The position numbers were made by a program, and so were the translations under genes. The notes beneath the pieces were generated by a model that was given only the letters and a program-made list of their open reading frames with translations, did no database searches and had not been told where the DNA came from. A stretch of 64,000 nucleotides of DNA from Mycobacterium terramassiliense (GTDB lineage Bacteria > Actinomycetota > Actinomycetes > Mycobacteriales > Mycobacteriaceae), in the NCBI RefSeq assembly GCF_900157385.1, contig NZ_LT717701.1, forward strand, positions 1,337,772 through 1,401,771, written 5' to 3'. Shown in pieces: positions 51,253 to 59,929 of the stretch. The first letter of the stretch is position 1; each line of letters opens with the position of its first letter.

Positions 51253-52059
51253 TTACAGCTGGGCCAGCCTTGGCGCAAAGCCTTTGGCTCGCAATATCGT
51301 TCCGGCCTCGCGGGTCAACTCCCGGCTGCTGCCCAGCAGCGCGTCGAGCAGCAGCGACCGCTTGACGTGGCGATGCAGCGGGTGCTCGGCGGTAAAACCG
51401 ATGCCGCCCAGCACCTGCTGGCAGTGCCGCGCGGCGGTCAGCGCGGCCTGACCGGCCGCGGCCTTGGCGAGCAGGGCGGCCAAGCCGTCCGCGTCGTCCG
51501 GCGGTGCGGCGGCGGCCAGGGTCGCTTCGGCGCCCTCGATCGCGACCAGCGTCTCGGACAGCCGGTGCCGGATCGCCTGAAAGGAGCTGATGTGCCGGCC
51601 GAATTGAACGCGATCCAGGGCGTGCTGGCGTGCCAGGGACAGCATCGCCCGGCTGCTTCCGACCAGCCACCAGCCGACCGCCCGCCGGCCGGTGGCCAGC
51701 GCCGCCCGCGGCAGCGGATCCCCGTGCGCCACGTGGTGTATCGGCAGCTCGCCGTCGAGCGCCGAACCGGAACCGTCGCCGGGCTCCCACTGCACCCAGC
51801 GGCCGCCGGCAAACGGCAGCGGCGGGGTGCCCCCGGCCGCCGCGCCGGCCGCGCTCAGCACGACGTCGTTGAGCACGGAGGCGTGCGCGCCGGTCTCGCC
51901 CAGCAGCCGGAACACCAAAGGTATTGCGATATCGGGTATTTCATCGAGCATGTCGCGCCAGCCGACCTCGGACAACGCCGCGTCGAGCTTGGCACCGCTC
52001 GCGGCGGTCATGGTGGTGCGCAGGGAATCGGCCAGCATGCGCAGCGCCTCGGGATCCAC
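51253..52059 (-). CDS. Acyl-CoA dehydrogenase, short subunit (FadE)
   Basis: A 268-residue acyl-CoA dehydrogenase-family protein starting at GTG 52059 with AAGGAG upstream. The N-terminal domain is reduced, and the C-terminal part carries FGRHISSFQAIRHRLSE and CQQVLGGIGFTAEHPLHRH. It follows the long FadE by 3 nt. The pair (268 + 365 residues) matches the alpha2beta2 FadE architecture also seen at 7893/8785. It is the last gene of the minus-strand Rieske operon. Confidence 0.87.
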   Translation of the reverse strand: MDPEALRMLADSLRTTMTAASGAKLDAALSEVGWRDMLDEIPDIAIPLVFRLLGETGAHASVLNDVVLSAAGAAAGGTPPLPFAGGRWVQWEPGDGSGSALDGELPIHHVAHGDPLPRAALATGRRAVGWWLVGSSRAMLSLARQHALDRVQFGRHISSFQAIRHRLSETLVAIEGAEATLAAAAPPDDADGLAALLAKAAAGQAALTAARHCQQVLGGIGFTAEHPLHRHVKRSLLLDALLGSSRELTREAGTILRAKGFAPRLAQL

Positions 52060-52062
52060 GAT

Positions 52063-53160
52063 TCACTCCTTCCTGAGGTCGAGCAGCCGGCGGGCGATGA
52101 TGTTGCGCTGGATCTCGGCGGTTCCGCCATAGATGGTGGCCGCGCGCGAGTACAAGTACTCCGCGCGCCACGGTGTGTCGTCGAGTTCGACCGTCGCGGG
52201 CAGCAAATCGCGGACGGTGTCGTAGAGCCGTTGCTCGGCGGTGGCCAGCAGCACCTTGTCGATGGAGGTGTCGGCCCCGAGCCGCGCACCGTCACCCAGC
52301 CGGCGCTGGGTGTCACGCGACCGGCAGCGCACCGTGTGAAGCGCGAGATAGGCCGCGCCGAGCGCGGATTCGTCCGGGTCCCCGGCGGCTGAAGTCTCGG
52401 CGATGAGTTCATCGAAGCGCGAATACAGGTAGGCGATCCGCTGCCAGAAGCAGGTGGAACGCTCATAGGGCAGCAGGTCCATCGCCAGTCGCCAGCCGTC
52501 GCCCGGCCGGCCCAGCATCCGGGCCGCCGGGACCACCACATCGTCGTAGTACACCTCGCAGAACTCGTCGACGCCGTGCATGGTGCGCAGCGGACGAATC
52601 GTGATGCCCGGGGTGTCCAGGTCGACGAAGAAGGCCGTGATTCCGTCATGGCCCGGCGCGGTGCGGGTGAGCAGGACGCAGCGCGTCGAGAACTGCGCGA
52701 AGCTGGTCCAGACCTTCTGTCCGTTGATGATCCAGTTGTCGCCGTCGGGCGTGGCGCGGGTGGTCAGCGAGGCGAGGTCGCTGCCGGACCCCGGCTCGGA
52801 AAAGCCCTGACACCATTGCTCGCGACCGCTCAGCAGCCGCGGCACCATTTCGGCGGCGAGTTCGGCCGGCGCGTAGTCGATCATCGTGGGCGCCAGCACC
52901 TCGAGCATCGAGTACGGACCGGGTTCGGCGAGCCGCCGCCCGACGACCTCTTCGCCGACGATCGCACGCAGCACGGCGGGCCCGCCCAGCCCGCCGACTT
53001 CCACCGGCCAGCCGTAGCGCATCCAGTCGGCGTCATACAGCGCGCGGCTGACCCGGGCGAATTGCCGCATGTGGCCCTGCAGCGAATGGTCGGGCCCGGG
53101 GCTCAGGTCATTGTCATCGAGCCACGCGCGCAGGCCCGCCCGGAACTCCTCGACGTTCAC
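52063..53160 (-). CDS. Acyl-CoA dehydrogenase, long subunit (FadE)
   Basis: A 365-residue acyl-CoA dehydrogenase starting at GTG 53160. It shows WCQGFSEPGSGSDLASLTTRA, NGQKVWTSFAQFSTR and the C-terminal YGGTAEIQRNIIARRLLDL. It closely resembles the long subunit at 8785 in layout. It is separated from the short subunit by 3 nt and from the SnoaL-like gene by 10 nt. It probably forms a heterotetramer with the short subunit and oxidises the CoA ester formed after Rieske oxygenation (inference). Confidence 0.92.
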   Translation of the reverse strand: MNVEEFRAGLRAWLDDNDLSPGPDHSLQGHMRQFARVSRALYDADWMRYGWPVEVGGLGGPAVLRAIVGEEVVGRRLAEPGPYSMLEVLAPTMIDYAPAELAAEMVPRLLSGREQWCQGFSEPGSGSDLASLTTRATPDGDNWIINGQKVWTSFAQFSTRCVLLTRTAPGHDGITAFFVDLDTPGITIRPLRTMHGVDEFCEVYYDDVVVPAARMLGRPGDGWRLAMDLLPYERSTCFWQRIAYLYSRFDELIAETSAAGDPDESALGAAYLALHTVRCRSRDTQRRLGDGARLGADTSIDKVLLATAEQRLYDTVRDLLPATVELDDTPWRAEYLYSRAATIYGGTAEIQRNIIARRLLDLRKE

Positions 53161-53170
53161 GTCTCGGCTC

Positions 53171-53602
53171 TCAGGGCTGCGGGCGGCCGACCGCGTGCGG
53201 GCGCCCGGAATCGTGCACGCCGCTGCGGCGGATGAACGTCATCGCCCGGGTCTTCAGCCGCCACCCGTCGGTGGTGCGGACGTAGGTGTCGCGGTAGTAG
53301 CCGATTCGCATGTCATGGGTGGCGTGCTCGATGAAGCACAGCGGCTGGGTGCCGCTCGCCGCGTCGCCGTCGAGGTCGATCACCGCGGTTCCGGTGAGGA
53401 ACAAGCCCTTTGGGGCCGCGGCCACCAGCTCCGGGAACCTGTCCAGCCGGTAAGTGTCACCGAAGGCGCTATAGGTGCCATCGGGGGTGAACACGGCGAC
53501 GAGCCCGTCGATGTCCTCCTGGGTGATGGTGACCGCGTAGCGGGCGAGCAGCTGCTGAATCTCGACCAGGTCGTCAGTTCTGCTTGGTTGACTTGTCGAC
53601 AT
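53171..53602 (-). CDS. SnoaL-like (NTF2-fold) protein
   Basis: A 143-residue NTF2-fold protein: LVEIQQLLARYAVTITQEDIDGLVAVFTPDGTYSAF at the N-terminus and YYRDTYVRTTDGWRLKTRAMTF near the C-terminus. Proteins of this fold include ring-hydroxylating dioxygenase small subunits, dehydratases and isomerases. It overlaps the amidohydrolase gene by 29 nt. In an operon with a Rieske oxygenase alpha subunit it could serve as a beta-like subunit, but KshA-type oxygenases need none. Confidence 0.82.
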   Translation of the reverse strand: MSTSQPSRTDDLVEIQQLLARYAVTITQEDIDGLVAVFTPDGTYSAFGDTYRLDRFPELVAAAPKGLFLTGTAVIDLDGDAASGTQPLCFIEHATHDMRIGYYRDTYVRTTDGWRLKTRAMTFIRRSGVHDSGRPHAVGRPQP

Positions 53603-54818
53603 AGACCTTGCCGCCTTTCATGACGAAGCTGACGTTCTGGGTAACCCGTATGTCTTCCAACGGGTTTCCCGGAACCGCGATGATATCGGCGAGCTGGCCC
53701 GGCGCGAGCCGTCCCCGGTCGGTCGCGTTGATCAGCTCCGCGGCGGTCACCGTGGCGGCCCGCAGCACCGCCAGTGGCGGCAGGCCCCAGTCCACCAGGG
53801 TGACCAGCTCGTCGGCGTTGCGGCCGTGCGGAATCGCGGGGGCATCGGTGCCCACCGCGATCTTCACGCCCGCCTCGTAGGCGGCCAGTATCGAGGTGCG
53901 CGCCTTCGGAAACATCTCGGCCGCCTTGGCCTGTAGCTCCGGCGGCGCGTGCGAGACGTCCATCGCATCGCCGTCGGCCAGCCGCCGGGTGCTGACCAGA
54001 AAGGTGCCGTGTTCGACGAGCTGCGCGATGGCGTCGTCATCGATGAGGAAGCCGTGCTCGATGCAGTCGATGCCGGCGGCGACCGCGTGCTTGACCGCCT
54101 CGGCTCCGTGCGTATGCGCGGCGACGCGCAGTCCCCGCCGGTGCGCCTCGTCGACGATGGCGCGCAACTCTTCGTCCGAATAATGTTGCGCACCAGGCGG
54201 TCCCGTCAGCGACATCACCCCGCCCGAGCAGCACACCTTGATCAGCTCGGCGCCGTGTTTGATCTGGTAGCGCACCGCCTTGCGGATCTCGTCGATGCCG
54301 TTGGCGATCCCCTCCTCGACCGTGAGATCCAGCACGTGCGGCGCGAACGCGGCGAACATCGTCGGGTCCAGATGGCCGCCGGTCGGGGTGATGGCGTGGC
54401 CGGCGGGTACCACCCGCGGCCCGTCGATCCAGCCCGCGTCGATCGCCTTGCCCAGCGCCACGTCGAGCAGGTAGCCACCCGTCTTGACGAAGAGCCCGAG
54501 GTTGCGCACGGTCGTGAACCCGGCGCGCAACGTCCGGCGGGCGTTGCCGACCGCCCGCAGCACCCGCGTCGGCGGGTCGTCCTGCACCTGGGACAGGCCG
54601 GGTCTTTCCCCGCGCCCGCCCATCAGGAGGTTGACCTCCATGTCCATCAGCCCGGGCAGCAGGATCTGGTCGCCCAGGTCGATCACCTCGCCCTGGGCGT
54701 CAGCACCCCCACCGTCGCCGATTGCGGCGATGCGGTCGCCGTCGATGTGCAGGACGCCGGGCCGAACGATCTCACCGGCGTCAACGTCGAGCAGCCCGGC
54801 GGCCTTGAGCGTCAGCAC
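53574..54818 (-). CDS. Amidohydrolase-family protein with altered HxH motif
   Basis: A 414-residue amidohydrolase of the imidazolonepropionase/prolidase-like branch. The family Lys (ELIKVCCSGG), a His in AAHTHGAEA, the next His in CIEHGF and the catalytic Asp in AVGTDAPA are present. However, the first-strand motif D-x-H-x-H reads D59-M-E61-V-N63, so both histidines are missing. It may bind a single metal or none at that site. It sits in the Rieske operon, 3 nt after the 108-residue protein gene. The substrate is unknown. Confidence 0.87.
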   Translation of the reverse strand: MLTLKAAGLLDVDAGEIVRPGVLHIDGDRIAAIGDGGGADAQGEVIDLGDQILLPGLMDMEVNLLMGGRGERPGLSQVQDDPPTRVLRAVGNARRTLRAGFTTVRNLGLFVKTGGYLLDVALGKAIDAGWIDGPRVVPAGHAITPTGGHLDPTMFAAFAPHVLDLTVEEGIANGIDEIRKAVRYQIKHGAELIKVCCSGGVMSLTGPPGAQHYSDEELRAIVDEAHRRGLRVAAHTHGAEAVKHAVAAGIDCIEHGFLIDDDAIAQLVEHGTFLVSTRRLADGDAMDVSHAPPELQAKAAEMFPKARTSILAAYEAGVKIAVGTDAPAIPHGRNADELVTLVDWGLPPLAVLRAATVTAAELINATDRGRLAPGQLADIIAVPGNPLEDIRVTQNVSFVMKGGKVYVDKSTKQN

Positions 54819-54821
54819 CTC

Positions 54822-55148
54822 TTAGATCACCGGCTCCCTGATCAGTTCCACCCACGCGGCGCCGCTGTCGGGCACGCGCGGCTGCTTCCACGCCTCGATC
54901 GGGAACGACACCATGACGAGTGACTGCATGATGTGCATCAGCGCGCGGGCGTCCTCGGGCAGGTCGTCCAGCGGGAACTTGTCGCAGTAGGCGATGACGT
55001 CGTCGAGGCGGGGGAATGCCGCATCGTAGAACGCCTGCATCTCGGTCATGGTAGACGCCAACCGCTTGGCGTAGCGCTCGGGTTCGGTGGCCAGGTCCCA
55101 ATCCAAAAAGGGCTCCAGGTCGGCGAATTCAGACGGTAACTTTGCCAT
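54822..55148 (-). CDS. Small conserved-type protein beside Rieske oxygenase, unknown
   Basis: A 108-residue acidic, mostly helical protein (MAKLPSEFADLEPFLDWDLA at the start). I do not recognise a family. Its start overlaps the end of the Rieske oxygenase gene by 20 nt, so the two are translationally coupled, and the amidohydrolase gene follows 3 nt later. A role tied to the oxygenase is likely from this coupling, but nothing in the sequence shows what it does. Confidence 0.78.
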   Translation of the reverse strand: MAKLPSEFADLEPFLDWDLATEPERYAKRLASTMTEMQAFYDAAFPRLDDVIAYCDKFPLDDLPEDARALMHIMQSLVMVSFPIEAWKQPRVPDSGAAWVELIREPVI

Positions 55149-56421
55149 TGCCCTGGTACTCCTTCGCCCAATTGGCCACGTAGTCGCCGGTCGTCTTGTG
55201 CAGATGACGGATCAGGACTTCCTGATCGCACAACAGGAACCTGTTGACGACCCTGGTGCCGATCATGGTCTGGGTGGCCTCCAGCGTGTTGGCGTCCTGC
55301 AGCGCGTACTCCTTGAACGTCACGGCCGCCAACTCCTGGGCCAAGCGTTCCCGCGCGTTGCGCGGCGGAACGAAATACAGCGTGCACTCGAAGGTGTGCT
55401 TGTCGACGGCGGTCGGCCAGTAGTGGTAGGTCAAATACCAGCCCGGCTCCCAGATCAGCAGCATGAAGTTCGGGTAGAACAGCCACGAGTCGATGCCCCA
55501 CTGCGGCACCCGCTTGACGTTGACACCCGGCGGCAATTCGAGGTTCTCGATGATCTCCGGCTTGTCCCACGGACCGAACAAACCGCTGCGCAACACCTGG
55601 TCCAACGGCTTGACCATGGACATGTCCGGGGGCGGCGCCTGACCGCCCCACGTCGATTGCAGGCTGTGCGGGCCGGCCAGTTCGTAGTGCAGCGCCTCGT
55701 AGCCATACTTCTGGATCTTGGCGGCTTCCTCCTTGGTGTACTGCCCCTGGTGCAGGATCGGCGCGTGGTAGAACTCGATGAACGCGTCGATGAACAGCTT
55801 CCAGTTGCTGCCGACCTCGGCCCGGTAGGAGTAGGTCTCCGTCATCTCCCCGAAGGGATAGCCCTCGATGCTCTTGGCCAGCGGCCCGAGGTAGTCGGTG
55901 AGCGGCGCCGCGTTGTCGTCGAAGTTGATGAAGATGAATCCTTCCCACACTTCGCAGCGCACGGGCACCAGGCCGTACTGGCTCTTGTCGAGGCCGAAGA
56001 ACTCGTCCTCCTGCTGGACGAAGGTGAGGTCGCCGTCGAGGCTGTAGCGCCACGCGTGGTACTTACAGGTGAACTGCCGGCAGGTGCCCGCGGTCTCCTC
56101 TTGCGGAAAGTCGTTCCACACCAACTTGTTTCCGCGGTGGCGGCAGACGTTGTGGTACGCCTTGACCGCCCCCTCCTTGGTCTTGACGACGATCACCGAC
56201 ATGCCCTTGCCCGCCGAGGGCAGCTCCTTGGTGAAGTAACTGCCGGTGCGCGGCAGCCGCTCGACCCGACCGACGTTGAGCCAGGTCTTCTTGAAGATCG
56301 CCTCGCGCTCGGCCTCGAAGAATGCCGGGTCGATCGAATCGGTGTAATCGACGGGCGCGGTCCCCAATTCGGGGTAGTTCTCTGTCCAGCTGCCGGCCGC
56401 CGGCTTGGGGAAGTGGGGCAA
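55129..56421 (-). CDS. Rieske non-haem iron oxygenase, alpha subunit
   Basis: A 430-residue ring-hydroxylating oxygenase. The Rieske cluster ligands are C93, H95, C119 and H122 (CRHRG and CKYHAW). The mononuclear iron site has H219 and H224 (EFYHAPILHQ), with bridging Asp212 just before. It needs a ferredoxin and a reductase; neither is in the operon. The lone 2Fe-2S ferredoxin at 6068 shares the operator. It is preceded by a CMD-family gene 4 nt away. The substrate is unknown; steroid-like or alicyclic compounds are plausible. Confidence 0.94.
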   Translation of the reverse strand: MPHFPKPAAGSWTENYPELGTAPVDYTDSIDPAFFEAEREAIFKKTWLNVGRVERLPRTGSYFTKELPSAGKGMSVIVVKTKEGAVKAYHNVCRHRGNKLVWNDFPQEETAGTCRQFTCKYHAWRYSLDGDLTFVQQEDEFFGLDKSQYGLVPVRCEVWEGFIFINFDDNAAPLTDYLGPLAKSIEGYPFGEMTETYSYRAEVGSNWKLFIDAFIEFYHAPILHQGQYTKEEAAKIQKYGYEALHYELAGPHSLQSTWGGQAPPPDMSMVKPLDQVLRSGLFGPWDKPEIIENLELPPGVNVKRVPQWGIDSWLFYPNFMLLIWEPGWYLTYHYWPTAVDKHTFECTLYFVPPRNARERLAQELAAVTFKEYALQDANTLEATQTMIGTRVVNRFLLCDQEVLIRHLHKTTGDYVANWAKEYQGNGKVTV

Positions 56422-56425
56422 GGCT

Positions 56426-56959
56426 CTAACCTTTCTGGTTCTCGGGCTGTACGCCGAAAGCGTTGATGGCCATCGCGAGCGCGATGTAGCCGCCGATGGT
56501 GAATACCAGGTCCATCCGCTGGCGCTCGTCGAGCCGTTCGCACAGGGCGGTCCACGTCTGATCCGAGATATTCGACTTCTCGTCGAGCTCGTCGACGGCG
56601 GTGAATACGGCGCGCTCGAACTCGTCGTCGGCTTCGCCGGTTCGCGCGGCGGCGATCTCGGCCTCGGTCAGGCCGGCTTCCTTCGCGATGTCCACGTGGT
56701 GTGACCACTCGTAGGCGCATTCACGCCGGTGGGCGACTCGCAGGATCGCCTGCTCGCGCACGCGCGGCGGGAGGGAGGAACCGAGCAGCAGGTACCCGCC
56801 GAACCGCAGGTAGGCCCGGGCCAGTTTCGGGTGACGCGCGAGCGTCGACATGAGCGTGCCGGCGTCCCGGGGATTTCGCCGTTCCGGTGGCAACATGCCC
56901 GACAGTGCCTGCTCGACGGCATCGTCCCATTGATCGGCAGGCAGCGGCTGCAGGCGCAT
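56426..56959 (-). CDS. Carboxymuconolactone decarboxylase-family protein
   Basis: A 177-residue CMD/AhpD-fold protein. The helix with HRRECAYEWSHHVDIAKEAG holds the family Glu, Cys and His, but only a single Cys, so it is not an AhpD-type peroxidase with a CxxC. Such proteins decarboxylate or rearrange lactone intermediates. It is the first gene of the minus-strand Rieske operon (56959 to 51253), with operator copy E 45 bp upstream. Confidence 0.87.
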   Translation of the reverse strand: MRLQPLPADQWDDAVEQALSGMLPPERRNPRDAGTLMSTLARHPKLARAYLRFGGYLLLGSSLPPRVREQAILRVAHRRECAYEWSHHVDIAKEAGLTEAEIAAARTGEADDEFERAVFTAVDELDEKSNISDQTWTALCERLDERQRMDLVFTIGGYIALAMAINAFGVQPENQKG

Positions 56960-57003
56960 CCGCGGTCTCCTCTCGGCGTCCTCGCAAGCAACTCTCGGTC
57001 AAA

Positions 57004-57018
57004 GAGAATCAGATTCTC
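57004..57018. promoter_or_regulatory. GAGAAT-N3-ATTCTC operator, copy E
   Basis: A perfect 15-bp palindrome (GAGAAT CAG ATTCTC), 45 bp upstream of the CMD-family gene that heads the Rieske operon. It is 372 bp from the plus-strand amidohydrolase gene, so its main target should be the minus-strand operon. Confidence 0.82.
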
Positions 57019-57389
57019 ATTTCTAACTAACAGAGTTGCATGATTCGGTCGGCTGGTCAATGCCGACCGCGAAGATGCGGACCGGACGCGCGCCCGCGCG
57101 GCCCCGAGCGCGGCGCTGCCGGTCCCGGGCCTGCCGCGGGAACGCGGGGGTCGCGCAGGGGCGGCATTTCTGTTGTCCCTTCGTCGCTTCGGGGGCGCGC
57201 CCGGCCTGATTGCGTAGCCGCTGGTCAGGCGCGGGCGGTTCGCGCGCGGGGTCGCTGGATGTTGATTCTCGCTGCACGAGAAGATAGTTTTCAAATAGTG
57301 ATCTTGGCGCCCGGCGATGATTCGCCGATGCTGTGCGGGAGCGGCGCGTCCGAATCGCTCAGCTGGATCAGACTTGGAGAGGACTGGCC
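57019..57389. other. Non-coding divergent region
   Basis: A 371-nt stretch between operator copy E and the amidohydrolase start. It is very GC-rich, and the open frames crossing it have low-complexity arginine/proline/alanine composition and no ribosome sites. The only structure seen is the inverted repeat at 57266-57282. No small gene can be supported. Confidence 0.6.
57266..57282. promoter_or_regulatory. TTCTCG-N5-CGAGAA inverted repeat
   Basis: Perfect 6-bp arms around CTGCA, 107 bp before the amidohydrolase start at 57390. The arms contain the TTCTC/GAGAA half-sites of the GAGAAT operator but in outward order with wider spacing. It may be a variant site for the same regulator or an unrelated dyad. 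Confidence 0.4.
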
Positions 57390-58688
57390 ATGAACAAAGA
57401 AGACATGATCCTGATCAGCGTCGACGACCACACCGTCGAGCCGCCCGACATGTTCAAGAACCACCTGTCGAAGAAGTACATCGACGACGCGCCCCGGCTG
57501 GTGCACAACCCCGACGGCTCCGACATGTGGAAATTCCGCGACACCGTGATCCCGAACGTGGCGCTCAACGCGGTCGCCGGCCGGCCCAAGGAGGAGTACG
57601 GCATCGAGCCAACCGGGCTCGACGAGATCCGGCCGGGTTGTTACAACGTGGACGAGCGGGTCAAGGACATGAACGCCGGCGGCATCCTGGCCTCGATCTG
57701 CTTTCCGTCGTTCCCCGGTTTCGCCGGGCGGCTGTTCGCCACCGAGGACCACGACTTCTCGATCTCGCTGGTGCAGGCCTACAACGACTGGCACATCGAC
57801 GAGTGGTGCGGGGCGTACCCCGCGCGGTTCATCCCGATGGCCATCCCGGTGATCTGGGATGCCGAGGCGTGCGCCGCCGAAGTGCGCCGGGTGTCGAAGA
57901 AGGGCGTGCACGCGCTGACCTTCACCGAGAACCCGGCCGCGATGGGCTACCCCAGCTTCCACGATGAGTACTGGAACCCGCTGTGGAAGGCGTTGTGCGA
58001 CACCAACACCGTGATGAACGTGCACATCGGCTCGTCGGGCCGGCTCGCGATCACGGCGCCCGACGCGCCGATGGACGTGATGATCACGCTGCAGCCGATG
58101 AACATCGTGCAGGCCGCCGCGGACCTGCTGTGGTCGCGGCCGATCAAGGAGTACCCCGACCTGAAGATCGCCCTGTCCGAGGGCGGCACCGGCTGGATCC
58201 CCTACTTCCTCGAGCGGGCCGACCGTACGTTCGAAATGCACTCCGCGTGGACCCACCAGAACTTCGGCGGCAAGCTGCCCAGCGACGTCTTCCGCGAGCA
58301 CTTCCTGACGTGCTTCATCAGCGACAAGGTGGGCGTCGCGCTGCGCAACATGATCGGCATCGAGAACATCGCCTGGGAGGCCGACTATCCGCACAGCGAC
58401 TCGATGTGGCCGGGTGCGCCCGAGGAACTGTGGGAGGTGTTGTCCCGCAACGACGTTCCCGACGACGAAATCAACAAGATGACCCACGAGAATGCCATGC
58501 GCTGGTACTCGTTCGACCCGTTCACCCACATTACGCGCGAACAGGCGACGGTCGGCGCCCTTCGCAAGGCCGCCGAGGGGCACGACGTGTCCATCAGGGC
58601 GCAGGGCCACGAAAAGGACTCCCGAGGCGGCTCGTCGTTCGCGGATTTCGCGGCCAACGCGAAAGCCCTTACCGGCAACACGGACTGA
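57390..58688 (+). CDS. Amidohydrolase-family metal-dependent hydrolase
   Basis: A 432-residue amidohydrolase-2 type protein. The N-terminal motif is ISVDDHTVEPPDMF and the catalytic Asp lies in WEADYPHSDSMWPG. The start is ATG 57390 (MNKEDMILIS) with GGAGAGG upstream. It has the same motif layout as the protein at 38295. It begins a plus-strand operon with FadE, Ech and thiolase genes, so it may hydrolyse or decarboxylate a CoA-linked or ring-derived intermediate (inference). Confidence 0.87.
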   Translation: MNKEDMILISVDDHTVEPPDMFKNHLSKKYIDDAPRLVHNPDGSDMWKFRDTVIPNVALNAVAGRPKEEYGIEPTGLDEIRPGCYNVDERVKDMNAGGILASICFPSFPGFAGRLFATEDHDFSISLVQAYNDWHIDEWCGAYPARFIPMAIPVIWDAEACAAEVRRVSKKGVHALTFTENPAAMGYPSFHDEYWNPLWKALCDTNTVMNVHIGSSGRLAITAPDAPMDVMITLQPMNIVQAAADLLWSRPIKEYPDLKIALSEGGTGWIPYFLERADRTFEMHSAWTHQNFGGKLPSDVFREHFLTCFISDKVGVALRNMIGIENIAWEADYPHSDSMWPGAPEELWEVLSRNDVPDDEINKMTHENAMRWYSFDPFTHITREQATVGALRKAAEGHDVSIRAQGHEKDSRGGSSFADFAANAKALTGNTD

Positions 58689-58747
58689 CCGCACCCCCGG
58701 ACTAGCTTGTGCGCCGGTGCCTGTAACCGATTGAAGGAGACCTAGCC

Positions 58748-59929
58748 GTGCCCGGCGCAGGAATGAACTTCGAGCTGACCGATGACCAGGAGCTGATCCG
58801 CCGGTCGGTCGCCGAATTGGCCGGGAAATTCGACGACCAGTACTGGATGGAAAAGGACCAGGCGCACGAGTTTCCCGCCGAGTTCTACAAGGCCATCGCC
58901 GACGGCGGCTGGCTGGGCATGACGATCCCCACCGAATACGGCGGCCACGGCCTCGGCATCACCGAGGCCACCATCCTGCTCGAGGAGGTGGCGAAATCCG
59001 GTGGCGCCATGAACGCCGCCAGCTCGATCCACCTGTCCATCTTCGGCATGCAGCCCGTGGTGGTGCACGGTTCCGACGAGCTCAAGGCCCGCACGCTGCC
59101 CAAGGTTGCGACGGGCGAAGTGCACGTCTGCTTCGGCGTGACCGAACCCGGCGCCGGGCTCGACACCTCGCGCATCACCACCTTCGCCAAACGCGACGGC
59201 GATCGCTACATCGTCAACGGCCGCAAGGTGTGGATCTCCAAAGCCATGGAGTCCGACAAGATCCTGCTGCTCACCCGCACCCAGAGCTACGAGGAAGTCA
59301 CCAAGAAGACCGACGGGATGACGCTGTTCATCACCGATCTGGACCGCAGCCGCGTCGACGTGCGCCCGATCCGCAAGATGGGCCGCAACGCCGTCAGCTC
59401 CAACGAGTTGTTCATCGACAACCTGGAAGTGCCGGTCGAGGACCGAATCGGCGAGGAGGGCAAGGGGTTTCAGTACATCTTGGATGGCCTGAACCCGGAG
59501 CGGATGCTGATCGCCGCCGAGGCCCTTGGCATCGGCCGGGTGGCGCTGGACAGGGCGGTGAAGTACGGCAACGAGCGGGAGGTCTTCGGCCGGCCGATCG
59601 GCATGAACCAGGGCCTGCAGTTCCCGCTCGCCGACTCACTGGCCCGCCTCGACGCCGCCGAACTCATGCTGCGCAAGGCCACCTGGCTGTACGACAACGG
59701 CAAACCCTGTGGCCGTGAGGCCAATACCGCCAAGTACCTGTGCGCGGATGCGGGTTTCACCGCCGCGGACCGCGCGTTGCAGACCCACGGCGGCATGGGG
59801 TACGCCGAGGAATACCACATCACGCGCTACTTCCGTGAGGCCCGGCTGATGAAGATCGCTCCGGTCAGCCAGGAGATGATCCTGAATTTCCTGGGATCCA
59901 ATGTTTTGAAACTGCCCAAGAGCTATTGA
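58748..59929 (+). CDS. Acyl-CoA dehydrogenase (FadE)
   Basis: A 393-residue acyl-CoA dehydrogenase starting at GTG 58748 with AAGGAG eight bases upstream; ATG 58763 is an in-frame alternative. Motifs: FGVTEPGAGLDTSRITT, RKVWISKAMES, HGGMGYAEEYHITRYFREARL and the C-terminal ISQEMILNFLG-like end. It resembles the short-branched and medium-chain enzyme class. Its TGA overlaps the ATG of a 48-codon frame that leads directly into the Ech gene. Confidence 0.93.
   Translation: MPGAGMNFELTDDQELIRRSVAELAGKFDDQYWMEKDQAHEFPAEFYKAIADGGWLGMTIPTEYGGHGLGITEATILLEEVAKSGGAMNAASSIHLSIFGMQPVVVHGSDELKARTLPKVATGEVHVCFGVTEPGAGLDTSRITTFAKRDGDRYIVNGRKVWISKAMESDKILLLTRTQSYEEVTKKTDGMTLFITDLDRSRVDVRPIRKMGRNAVSSNELFIDNLEVPVEDRIGEEGKGFQYILDGLNPERMLIAAEALGIGRVALDRAVKYGNEREVFGRPIGMNQGLQFPLADSLARLDAAELMLRKATWLYDNGKPCGREANTAKYLCADAGFTAADRALQTHGGMGYAEEYHITRYFREARLMKIAPVSQEMILNFLGSNVLKLPKSY

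Noticed and set aside
57019..57389. Possible small protein in the long divergent gap
   Set aside because: Both strands give only Arg/Pro/Ala-rich frames without start signals or recognisable features.
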